Below, piece by piece: positions 17,492 to 25,099 of a stretch of 64,000 nucleotides of DNA (positions are counted from its first letter, which is position 1; every line of letters begins with the position of its first letter). Origin of the DNA: Streptomyces termitum. Lineage in GTDB: Bacteria > Actinomycetota > Actinomycetes > Streptomycetales > Streptomycetaceae. The notes beneath the pieces are model-generated. The model ran no database searches and was not told where the DNA came from. It saw nothing but the letters and a program-made list of their open reading frames with translations. Both the position numbers and the translations under genes were made by a program. The stretch is taken from the NCBI RefSeq assembly GCF_014650175.1, contig NZ_BMUL01000013.1, positions 1 to 64,000 of the forward strand. The letters are read 5' to 3'.

Positions 17492-19035
17492 TGGACGAGC
17501 TGCTGGTCAAGGGCGGCTGCCTCTACCCCGCCGACGCCACCGAGCGGGTCGTCCCCGACGGGGCCGTCCTCGTCCGGGACGGCGTGGTCGCGGCCGTCGG
17601 GCCGACCGCCGAGGTCGAGGCCGGCATCGAGCCGGGACGGCGCGCCGGACTGCGGACCATCGACGCCCGGGGCCGGATGATCCTGCCCGGCTTCGTCAAC
17701 CCGCACTGGCACGAGATGTTCGCGATGCGCTTCCCCTTCAAGGGAGCCCTGCGCGACCCCTCCGACCGGGACGACAAGCCGGTCTTCATGGCCCTGGGCG
17801 GCGACGTCCCGCAGATCTCCATGATCTTCGACTCCTTCCACGGCCAGGTCGACCGGCTCACCCCCGACGAGGCCCTCGCCATCGCCCGCTACTCGCTGTG
17901 GACCCAGCTCCGCTCGGGCGTCACCGCGCTCGGCGACGTCGGCTCCCTCAACAAGCCGGAGGCGCTCGCCCGCGCCGCCCGCGAACTCGGCATGCGGCTC
18001 ACCGTCTCCACCTGGGCCTCCGACGCCGTCTGCGCGCCGGGCGACAGCCGCTTCCGCCGCACCCGGGACGCGGACGACGAGCTCCAGCGGATCGAGAAGC
18101 TCCTGATCGACTGCGAGGCCGACCCCGAGGGGCTGGTCCGGGCCTGGCCCACCGCCGTCTACGGCACCAACATGACCGACGAACTCGGCGCCGGATTCGC
18201 CGAACTGGTGGCCCGCTTCGATGTCCCCTTCGCCGCGCACGTCGGCGCGCTGCGCAACGAGGCCGAGGTGATGCTCGCGTACCACGGCTCGACCCCGGTC
18301 CGCCGCTTCGCCGACCTCGGACTGCTCTCCGAGCGGTTCATGGCCGTGCACTGCGCCTTCGCCGACCCCGGCGAGCGGGCCCTGCTGATCGGCGCCGGCG
18401 CCCACATCAGCCACTCGCCGGCCAAGTACGGCCCGGCGGGCGAGGCGTCCCTCACCGAGACCCGGCTGTTCCCCGAGTTCCGCCGGGCCGGACTCGACGT
18501 GTCGCTCTCCACCGACGGCGCCGCCATGCCCATCGGCGGCATGGCCGAGGCGATGCGCGCCGTCTGGCAGGTCTACAACGAGATGTACGCCGACCCCACC
18601 GAGGTGCTGCCCACCGACGCGCTCGCCATGGCGACCCGCATCCCCGCCCGCGGCCTCGGCCAGGGCGACCGGATCGGCAGCCTGGAGCCGGGCAAGCAGG
18701 GCGACCTGCTGCTGGTCCGGGCCGACGACTGGCGCTACCTGCTCAACCCCCGCCCGCTGGAGGGCTTCCTCGCCCTCGGCGGCTCCATGGACGTGGAGAC
18801 CGTCGTCGTCGCGGGGCGGGTCCTCATCGACGACGGCCGGGCCGCCCACCTCGACGAAGAGGCCCTGGAGGCCGAATACCTGGAGGCCCTCGGCTCCTTC
18901 ACCGTCCGCTGCCTCGGCGTGGACGCCGACGCGGTCGACGCCCGGCTGCGGCAGCGCACCGAGGCCCTCGCGGCCCGCCGCCTCGACCGGGCCCGCAGCA
19001 CCCTCCTCTCCTCCGACCGGAAGGAACGGCGATGA
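17491..19035 (+). CDS. Amidohydrolase-superfamily enzyme, candidate benzoxazole cyclase
   Basis: 514 residues of the metal-dependent amidohydrolase superfamily (cytosine deaminase/ATZ branch). Metal ligands appear as H-W-H in FVNPHWHEMF (the H-x-H of strand 1), then AAHVGAL, MAVHCAFAD and the terminal Asp in LSTDGAAMPIGG. The C-terminal small beta domain is present (GKQGDLLLVRADDW). In A33853 biosynthesis an amidohydrolase-like protein (BomN) closes the oxazole ring instead of hydrolysing, and an equivalent is kept in related benzoxazole clusters. The same role is proposed here because it sits between the aryl carrier protein and 3-hydroxyanthranilate genes. Ordinary hydrolysis of an amide or ester remains possible. 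Confidence 0.82.
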   Translation: MDELLVKGGCLYPADATERVVPDGAVLVRDGVVAAVGPTAEVEAGIEPGRRAGLRTIDARGRMILPGFVNPHWHEMFAMRFPFKGALRDPSDRDDKPVFMALGGDVPQISMIFDSFHGQVDRLTPDEALAIARYSLWTQLRSGVTALGDVGSLNKPEALARAARELGMRLTVSTWASDAVCAPGDSRFRRTRDADDELQRIEKLLIDCEADPEGLVRAWPTAVYGTNMTDELGAGFAELVARFDVPFAAHVGALRNEAEVMLAYHGSTPVRRFADLGLLSERFMAVHCAFADPGERALLIGAGAHISHSPAKYGPAGEASLTETRLFPEFRRAGLDVSLSTDGAAMPIGGMAEAMRAVWQVYNEMYADPTEVLPTDALAMATRIPARGLGQGDRIGSLEPGKQGDLLLVRADDWRYLLNPRPLEGFLALGGSMDVETVVVAGRVLIDDGRAAHLDEEALEAEYLEALGSFTVRCLGVDADAVDARLRQRTEALAARRLDRARSTLLSSDRKERR

Positions 19036-19802
19036 ACACGAAGACGGCCCTGGTCACCGGTGCCGCCGGCGGCATAGGAGCGGCGGTGGCGCGCGCCCTC
19101 GCCGCGGACGGCACCCGGGTCGCGCTCCTGGACGCCGACCCGGCCGCCCTGGAACCGCTCACGAAGGAGCTGCGGACCGAGGGCGCGGCGGTCCTCGCCC
19201 TCGGCGTGGACGTGCGCTCCAGCGGCGAGGTCGACGCCGCCGTCGACCGCACCGAGCGCGAACTCGGCCCCATCGACCACCTGGTGAACGCCGCCGGAGT
19301 GCTGCGCACCGGCGAGGTCGCGGGCTTCAGCGACGAGGACTGGGACACCACCTTCGCGGTCAACTCCACCGGCGTCTTCCACGTCAGCCGGGCCGTCGCC
19401 AACCGGATGGTGCCGCGCCGCTCCGGCGCCATCGTCACCGTCGCCTCGAACGCGGCGGGCATCCCGCGCTGGAACATGGCCGCCTACGCCGCGTCGAAGG
19501 CCGCCGCCACCAGCTTCACCAAGACGCTCGGGCTCGAACTGGCCCGGTTCGGCATCCGCTGCAACGTGGTCGCCCCCGGCTCCACCGAGACGCCCATGCT
19601 GACCTCGATGTACGCCGACGGCGACGCCACCCGCCCCTCCGTGGAGGGCTCGCCCGCCACGTACCGGCTCGGCATCCCGCTCGGCCGGCTCGCCCAGCCC
19701 GAGGACATCGCGCACGCCGTCCTCTTCCTCCTCTCCGACCGGGCCGCGCACATCACCCTGCACGGCCTGACCGTGGACGGCGGCGCCGCCCTCGGCGTCT
19801 GA
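19032..19802 (+). CDS. 2,3-dihydro-3-hydroxyanthranilate (EntA/DhbA-like) dehydrogenase
   Basis: 256-residue classical SDR. The cofactor site is TGAAGGIGAAVA, the NAG motif is LVNAAGV, the catalytic Ser is in VASNAAG and YxxxK is YAASK. The MLTSMYADGD region is characteristic of EntA/DhbA-type enzymes that aromatise a cyclohexadiene carboxylate using NAD+. Because the neighbours are PhzE-like and PhzD-like, the substrate should be trans-2,3-dihydro-3-hydroxyanthranilate and the product 3-hydroxyanthranilate, as with the dehydrogenases of other benzoxazole clusters. Activity on dihydroxybenzoate is the alternative. It overlaps the amidohydrolase by ATGA. Confidence 0.85.
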   Translation: MNTKTALVTGAAGGIGAAVARALAADGTRVALLDADPAALEPLTKELRTEGAAVLALGVDVRSSGEVDAAVDRTERELGPIDHLVNAAGVLRTGEVAGFSDEDWDTTFAVNSTGVFHVSRAVANRMVPRRSGAIVTVASNAAGIPRWNMAAYAASKAAATSFTKTLGLELARFGIRCNVVAPGSTETPMLTSMYADGDATRPSVEGSPATYRLGIPLGRLAQPEDIAHAVLFLLSDRAAHITLHGLTVDGGAALGV

Positions 19803-19854
19803 ACCGCCTTCCCCCGCACCCCCCTTCCCTCCGCCTCTTGTCAATGGAGCCACC

Positions 19855-20517
19855 ATGGCGATCCCGCTGATCGACTCCTATCCGATGCCCGCCGAGGACG
19901 AACTGCCGCGCAACACGGCCCCCTGGACCGTGGACCCCGCCCGCGCGGTCCTCCTCGTCCACGACCTCCAGAACTACTTCCTCAGCCCCTTCGGCCACGG
20001 CGGCCCCGACACCGGCCGCCAGCCGCTGACCGACCTCATGGACCACACCGCCGCACTGCGCTCCGCCTTCGCCGAGGCGGGCGCCCCGGTCGTCTACACC
20101 GCCCAGCCCGGCGGCATGACGGACCGGCAGCGCGGCCTGCTCAAGGACTTCTGGGGCGCCGGGATGAGCGCCGACCCCGACCACCGGGCCATCCCCGAGC
20201 GGATCGCGCCGGCCCCCGGCGACCAGGTCTTCACCAAGTGGCGGCCCAGCGCCTTCTGCCGCACCGACCTGCTCGGCCTGCTCCGCCGCACCGGCCGCGA
20301 CCAGCTCGTCATCTGCGGGGTGTACGCCCACGTCGGCATCCTGATGACCGCCCACGAGGGCTTCTCCCACGACATCCAGACCTTCGTGGTGGGCGACGCG
20401 GTCGCCGACTTCTCCGCCGAACGGCACCGCGAGACCCTGGAGTACGTCTCCACCCGCTGCTCCGTCACCGTCTCCACCCGCGCCGTGCTCGCCGCCCTGG
20501 ACGGAGGCGCGCGATGA
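19855..20517 (+). CDS. phzD: Isochorismatase family enzyme, PhzD-like
   Basis: 220 residues, single-domain, without the carrier domain found in EntB. It starts with the PhzD/EntB signature (IDSYPMPAEDELPRNTAPW). The catalytic Asp lies in LLVHDLQNYFL and the Lys in VFTKWRPSAF. GVYAHVGIL replaces the nucleophile-bearing loop of other cysteine hydrolases, as in PhzD. It hydrolyses the enol ether of 2-amino-2-deoxyisochorismate to pyruvate and dihydro-3-hydroxyanthranilate. Its stop overlaps the start of the PhzE-like gene, which makes that substrate. Confidence 0.88.
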   Translation: MAIPLIDSYPMPAEDELPRNTAPWTVDPARAVLLVHDLQNYFLSPFGHGGPDTGRQPLTDLMDHTAALRSAFAEAGAPVVYTAQPGGMTDRQRGLLKDFWGAGMSADPDHRAIPERIAPAPGDQVFTKWRPSAFCRTDLLGLLRRTGRDQLVICGVYAHVGILMTAHEGFSHDIQTFVVGDAVADFSAERHRETLEYVSTRCSVTVSTRAVLAALDGGAR

Positions 20518-22475
20518 GCCCCCACCCGCTGCTCGACCGGATCCTCGGCGCCGACCCACCGCCCTTCGCGCTGCTGCACCGGCCCGGCGCCACCGGGCCC
20601 GACCGGATCGACCTGATCGTCGGCACCGCCGCCGAGCGGGAGCTGATCGCCGACATCCCGCTGCCGTCCGGCGGAGGGGACGGCACCGGGGACGGCGGCG
20701 GCGCCCGGCACGAGGTGCTCGCCCTGCTGCCCTACCGGCAGATCCGCGAACGCGGCTACGCCTGCCCCGACGACGGGGCGCCGCTGCTCACCCTCACCGT
20801 CGAGGACCAGGCCGTGCTGCCGCTCGGCGAGGTGCTGGCCGCCCTGCCCGACCTGCCGATCCGGATGGACGAGGGGCGCTTCGACGCCGACGACGAGGAG
20901 TACGCGGCCCGGGTGCGGCGGGTGCTCACCGAGGAGATCGGCCGGGGCGCCGGGGCCAACTTCGTCATCAAGCGCTCCTTCACCGCCCGGATCGACGACT
21001 GGTCCGCCGCCACCGCCCTGTCCTTCTTCCGCCGGCTCGCCGGCCGCGACCCCGGCGGCTACTGGACCTTCGTCGTCCACACCGGCGGCCGCACCTTCGT
21101 CGGCGCCTCCCCGGAGCGGCACATCAGCCTGGACGCGGGCCGGGTCGTCATGAACCCGATCAGCGGCACGTACCGCTACCCGGCCGGCGGACCCGATCCG
21201 GACGGGGTGCTCGCCTTCCTCGCCGACCCCAAGGAGGCCAACGAGCTGTACATGGTCCTCGACGAGGAGCTCAAGATGATGGGCCGGGTCTGCGACCGGG
21301 GCGGCCGGGTCACCGGCCCCACCCTCAAGCAGATGGCCCGCCTCGCCCACACCGAATACCACATCGAGGGCCACAGCTCCCTGGACGTCCGGGACATCCT
21401 GCGGGAGACCCTCTTCGCGCCCACCGTCACCGGCGGCCCGCTGGAGAGCGCCTGCGAGGTCATCAGCCGGCACGAGCCCGAGGGCCGCGGCCACTACGCC
21501 GGGGTCGCCGCGCTGATCGGGCGGGACGAGGACGGCGCCCGCCGCCTGGACTCCGCCATCCTCATCCGTACGGCCGAGATCTCGCCCGGCGGACGGGTCC
21601 GCATCCCGGTCGGCGCGACCCTGGTGCGCGACTCCGACCCGGCGGGCGAGGCGGCCGAGACCCGGGCCAAGGCGGCCGGGCTGATCGAGGCGCTGCGCTC
21701 CCCGGCGGGGGAGACGGCCGGACCGGTCCCGGTGGCCCGGCTGGCGGACCGGCCCGAGGTGCTGCGGGCGCTGGCCGCGCGCAACGAGCCGCTGGCCGAC
21801 TTCTGGTTCCGGCCGCCCGAGGAGCGGGGCCGCCCGGTGCCGGCGCTGGCCGGCCGGCGGGTGCTGGTGATCGACGCGGAGGACACCTTCACGGCGATGG
21901 CCCGCCACCTGCTGGAGGCGCAGGGCCTGCGGATCGTGGTGAAACGATTCGACGAGGACTTCCGGCTGGACGCGCACGACCTCGTCATCGTCGGCCCCGG
22001 CCCCGGCGACCCGCGCGACGCCCTCGACCCCAAGATCGCCCGGATGCGCGAGGTGACCGCCGAACTGCTGCGGCGCGGCATCCCCTTCTTCTCCGTCTGC
22101 CTCGGCCACCAGGTCCTGAGCACCCTGCTCGGCCTCCCGCTGGTGCGCCACGCGCTGCCCACCCAGGGCGTCCGGCGCACCGTCGACTGCTTCGGCCGCC
22201 GCGAACCCGTCGGCTTCTACAACACCTTCGCCGCCCGCTCCGGGAGCGACCTGATCGACTGCCCGGCCCGCCCGGGGGCCGTCCGCGTCTTCCGCGAGGC
22301 CACCGGCGAGGTGCACGCGCTGCGCGGCCCCGGCTTCGCCTCCGTCCAGTTCCACCCGGCCTCGGTGCTGACCCGGCGCGGCGGCGAACTGCTCGCGGAC
22401 ATCGTCTCCGGGCTGCTCGGAGAGGTAACGGAGCTTTATCGGGAGGCCGTTGCCGCCACCGCGATACCTGCATAG
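20514..22475 (+). CDS. phzE: 2-amino-2-deoxyisochorismate synthase, PhzE-like fusion
   Basis: 653 residues, a fusion of a menaquinone/siderophore/tryptophan-type synthase domain (1-430) and a class I glutamine amidotransferase (about 455-640). The synthase part shows NFVIKRSF, FVGASPERHI, NPISGTYRYP, DEELKMMGRVC and GHYAGVAALIG. It converts chorismate and glutamine-derived ammonia to 2-amino-2-deoxyisochorismate. The amidotransferase nucleophile is Cys529 (SVCLGHQ) and the His is 614 (VQFHPAS). The Glu that normally completes the triad (HPES/HxES) is Ala616. The distal stop codon region doubles as the possible promoter of the next unit. PhzF, PhzG and PhzA/B are absent, so phenazines are not made here. 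Confidence 0.88.
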   Translation: MSPHPLLDRILGADPPPFALLHRPGATGPDRIDLIVGTAAERELIADIPLPSGGGDGTGDGGGARHEVLALLPYRQIRERGYACPDDGAPLLTLTVEDQAVLPLGEVLAALPDLPIRMDEGRFDADDEEYAARVRRVLTEEIGRGAGANFVIKRSFTARIDDWSAATALSFFRRLAGRDPGGYWTFVVHTGGRTFVGASPERHISLDAGRVVMNPISGTYRYPAGGPDPDGVLAFLADPKEANELYMVLDEELKMMGRVCDRGGRVTGPTLKQMARLAHTEYHIEGHSSLDVRDILRETLFAPTVTGGPLESACEVISRHEPEGRGHYAGVAALIGRDEDGARRLDSAILIRTAEISPGGRVRIPVGATLVRDSDPAGEAAETRAKAAGLIEALRSPAGETAGPVPVARLADRPEVLRALAARNEPLADFWFRPPEERGRPVPALAGRRVLVIDAEDTFTAMARHLLEAQGLRIVVKRFDEDFRLDAHDLVIVGPGPGDPRDALDPKIARMREVTAELLRRGIPFFSVCLGHQVLSTLLGLPLVRHALPTQGVRRTVDCFGRREPVGFYNTFAARSGSDLIDCPARPGAVRVFREATGEVHALRGPGFASVQFHPASVLTRRGGELLADIVSGLLGEVTELYREAVAATAIPA

Positions 22476-22491
22476 CTTAATAACCGGTAAC
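22424..22491 (+). promoter_or_regulatory. Candidate promoter with paired GGTAAC elements
   Basis: TTGCCG (22450-22455) and TAGCTT (22473-22478) are spaced by 17 bases and resemble a sigma70-type promoter at the very end of the PhzE gene. It is bracketed by GGTAACGGAG (22424) and GGTAACGGAA (22486), the same word as in the inverted repeat before the salicylate synthase. The start of the following gene is 74 bases downstream. Confidence 0.4.
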
Positions 22492-22564
22492 GGAAGTCCG
22501 GGCCCGCACCACGGCCGGCCGCCCCGCCCCACCCGCCCGCCCCCACCTGGAAAGGACCTGCCCG

Positions 22565-23587
22565 ATGCGCTTCGACGACATCTGGATCGCCGGCACCGGA
22601 GGCACCCTCGGTGACCTCGTGCCGGTGGCCGAGGCGGTGGCCGACGGCTCCTACGCGGCCGACGCCGCCGCGAGCACCGGCATGATCAGCTACTCCCGCT
22701 CCGCCGAGGCGCCCCCGGAGATGGCCGTCACCGTCGGCCGCCAGGCCGTCAAGGAGGCCGCGGAGAAGGGTGCCCGGGTCGACGCCGACTCCCTCGTCCT
22801 GCACAGCCACGGCCACTTCCAGGGCATCGACATGTGGCCCGCCGCCTGCTGGATCGCCCGCGAACTCCTCGGCCCCACCCTCAACAGCATGCCGATGACC
22901 GTCGCCGCCTGGTCCAACGGCTCCCTCGCGAGCCTCGACGTCGCCGCCTCCACCCTCCTCGCCCGCCCCGACGTGCCGTCCGCCCTGCTCACCCTCGCCG
23001 ACCGCTTCGCCCCGCCCAGCGACCGCTGGTACACCTCGCCCGGCATGGTCTTCGGCGACGGCGCCGCCGCCGCCGTCGTCACCCGCGGCTCCGGCCGGCT
23101 CCGCCTGCGCTCCCTGGTCAGCGAGACCGACACCGTCCTGGAAGGACTCTCCCGGGGCGCCGAACCCTTCCGCACCGCCCCCGGCGAGAAGCCCGACATG
23201 CGCCGCAGGACCCGCGAGTTCCTCGCCACCGGCGAGGTCTCCCTGCGCGACGTGCAGAACCGCTCGGTCGAGCGCACCCGCAGCGTCGTCGGCCGCGCCC
23301 TCGCCGAGGCGGACGTCGCGCCCGACGCCGTCGACTGGCTGGTCACCCCCTTCGTCGGCCGCACCCTGCACCGCGAGAGCTTCGTCCGCCACCTCGACAT
23401 CGCCCCCCGCGACTCCCTGCACGAGCTGGGCCTGACCATCGGCCACCTCGGCCCCTGCGACCAGCTCTACGGCCTCGACCACCTGCTCAAGAACGACCTC
23501 CTGAACCCCGGCGACCGGATCCTCGTCATCGGCACCGGCATGGGCTTCACCTTCTCCGCCGCGGTCCTCACCGCCGACGGCGTCTGA
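22565..23587 (+). CDS. KAS III-like protein lacking the catalytic Cys
   Basis: 340 residues with the same fold and general length as the KAS III-like protein at 14340, with which it shares the GDGAAAAVV and IGH-x-G blocks. At the position aligned to Cys117 it has Ser117 (AAWSNGSLASL), and the usual catalytic His region reads LVTPFVGRTLH, with no His in register. The Asn position is again His (TIGHLGPCD). The classical thioester chemistry is therefore unlikely. It could be a Ser-dependent acyltransferase, or a non-catalytic partner of the first enzyme forming a heterodimer, as in other paired ketosynthase systems. It starts a sub-operon after a possible promoter; a ribosome site GGAAAGGA precedes the ATG. 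Confidence 0.75.
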   Translation: MRFDDIWIAGTGGTLGDLVPVAEAVADGSYAADAAASTGMISYSRSAEAPPEMAVTVGRQAVKEAAEKGARVDADSLVLHSHGHFQGIDMWPAACWIARELLGPTLNSMPMTVAAWSNGSLASLDVAASTLLARPDVPSALLTLADRFAPPSDRWYTSPGMVFGDGAAAAVVTRGSGRLRLRSLVSETDTVLEGLSRGAEPFRTAPGEKPDMRRRTREFLATGEVSLRDVQNRSVERTRSVVGRALAEADVAPDAVDWLVTPFVGRTLHRESFVRHLDIAPRDSLHELGLTIGHLGPCDQLYGLDHLLKNDLLNPGDRILVIGTGMGFTFSAAVLTADGV

Positions 23588-23943
23588 CCGGCCCGCGCCC
23601 CTCTTCGCGCCGCTCTTCGCGCCTTTCCTCACGCCGACCGCACGCCGCGCCACCCGCACCCCACGCGCCGGTCGCACCGACGCGCACCCCCTGAACCCCT
23701 GCGCCACTCGCACCACCTGCGTCCCGCACACCCCTAGTGCCCCACACGCCACCCGCACCACCCGCGCCCCCCTCCCGTACGGCCTCCGCACCCGCCGACG
23801 GCCCGCGCGTCCTCCGCGCCCCGCGCACGGCCCGTACCGCCGGGCACCGCACCCTCCGCACGCGCCCCTCGCGTGCCGTCGTGCCCCCGGACCGGACCCG
23901 CACCCACCGCCCGCCGCCACCCTCCAGGAAGGGACACCCACCC
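23588..23943. other. 356-base C-rich spacer without a gene
   Basis: No coding frame with family similarity is visible. The plus strand is strikingly C-rich and G-poor, with a 12-base near-duplicate (CTCTTCGCGCCG/CTCTTCGCGCCT) near 23602. It lies inside a rightward operon between the second KAS III-like gene and DAHP synthase. Confidence 0.6.
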
Positions 23944-25047
23944 ATGAGCACCGTCAGCGCACCGGCCACCTTCACCCTCCCCGCCACCGGGGCCACCGCC
24001 GCCGCCCGGCTGCCCACCCCCGCCGAGCTCCGCGAGGAGATCCCGCTCCCGCCGCTCGCCCGCAAGACCGCGCAGAGAGCCCGCCGCGAGATCGCCCGGA
24101 TCCTCGAAGGCCGCGACGACCGCCTCGTGGTCATCGCGGGCCCCTGCTCCGTCCACGACCCGGCCGCCGCCCTCACCTACGCCGAGCGGCTCTCCGCGCT
24201 CGCCGCCGAGCAGCGCGACCGGCTCCTCGTCGTCATGCGGGTCTACGTCGAGAAGCCCCGCACCCGCACCGGCTGGAAGGGCCTGCTCAGCGACCCCCGC
24301 CTGGACGGCTCCCAGGACCTGCCCAGCGGACTGCGGCTGGCCCGCGGCCTGATGGCCCAGATCGCGGGCAGCGGCCTGCCCGTCGCCTGTGAGTTCCTCG
24401 ACCCGCTGGTCCCGCACTACCTGGCCGACGCCGTCTCCTGGGGCGCGATCGGCGCCCGTACCGTCCAGAGCCAGGTGCACCGCCAGGTCACCAGCGGCCT
24501 CGGCATGCCGATCGGCTTCAAGAACGCCACCGGCGGCGGCGTCGAGGACGCGGTGGACGCCATCGTCTCCGCCTCCCACCCCCACGTCTACCCCGGCATC
24601 GGCGACGACGGCCGCGCCGCCGTGGTCAGCACCGCCGGCAACCCCGACGGGCACGTCGTGCTCCGGGGCGGCAGCGCCGGACCCAACTACGAGGCCGGGC
24701 CGGTCGCCGACGCCCTCGCCCAGCTCGCCGCCGCCGGCCTGCCGCAGCGACTGGTCGTCGACGCCAGCCACGGCAACAGCAACAAGGACCACGAGCGCCA
24801 GCCGCTCGTCATCGACGACATCGCCCGCCGCGTCGCCGACGGCGAGGAGGGCGTCGCCGGCGTCATGATCGAGAGCTTCCTGGCCGCCGGCCGGCAGGAC
24901 CTCACCATCGGCCGCACCGACCTCCTCACCTACGGCCAGAGCGTCACCGACGCCTGCGTCGACTGGCAGGAGACCGCCCGCATGATCGAGAAGCTGGCCG
25001 CCGCGGTCGACGCGCGCCGCGCCCGCCCGCAGGGACCCCGGCACTGA
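23944..25047 (+). CDS. Type I DAHP synthase (AroF/AroG family)
   Basis: 367 residues from ATG at 23944, preceded by AGGAAGGG. The metal/PEP site motif is VIAGPCSVHDP, followed by VEKPRTRTGWKGL, the Q-D-L-P-S-G-L segment, GARTVQSQVHR, GFKNATGG, and VDASHGNSNKDH near the end. It condenses phosphoenolpyruvate with erythrose 4-phosphate, the first step of the shikimate pathway. Streptomyces normally uses a plant-like class II enzyme for primary metabolism, so this E. coli-type enzyme is a dedicated booster for chorismate. Chorismate feeds both the salicylate and the 3-hydroxyanthranilate branches. It may escape the feedback control of the housekeeping enzyme. Confidence 0.92.
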   Translation: MSTVSAPATFTLPATGATAAARLPTPAELREEIPLPPLARKTAQRARREIARILEGRDDRLVVIAGPCSVHDPAAALTYAERLSALAAEQRDRLLVVMRVYVEKPRTRTGWKGLLSDPRLDGSQDLPSGLRLARGLMAQIAGSGLPVACEFLDPLVPHYLADAVSWGAIGARTVQSQVHRQVTSGLGMPIGFKNATGGGVEDAVDAIVSASHPHVYPGIGDDGRAAVVSTAGNPDGHVVLRGGSAGPNYEAGPVADALAQLAAAGLPQRLVVDASHGNSNKDHERQPLVIDDIARRVADGEEGVAGVMIESFLAAGRQDLTIGRTDLLTYGQSVTDACVDWQETARMIEKLAAAVDARRARPQGPRH

Positions 25048-25099
25048 CCCCCGGACCCCCCGACCGACTTCGCGAACCACCCGAGAGGAATGAACAACC

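Noticed and set aside
19855..22475. Phenazine cluster
   Set aside because: PhzD/PhzE-like genes are present, but PhzF, PhzG and PhzA/B are missing, while an EntA-like dehydrogenase and benzoxazole-type genes are there.
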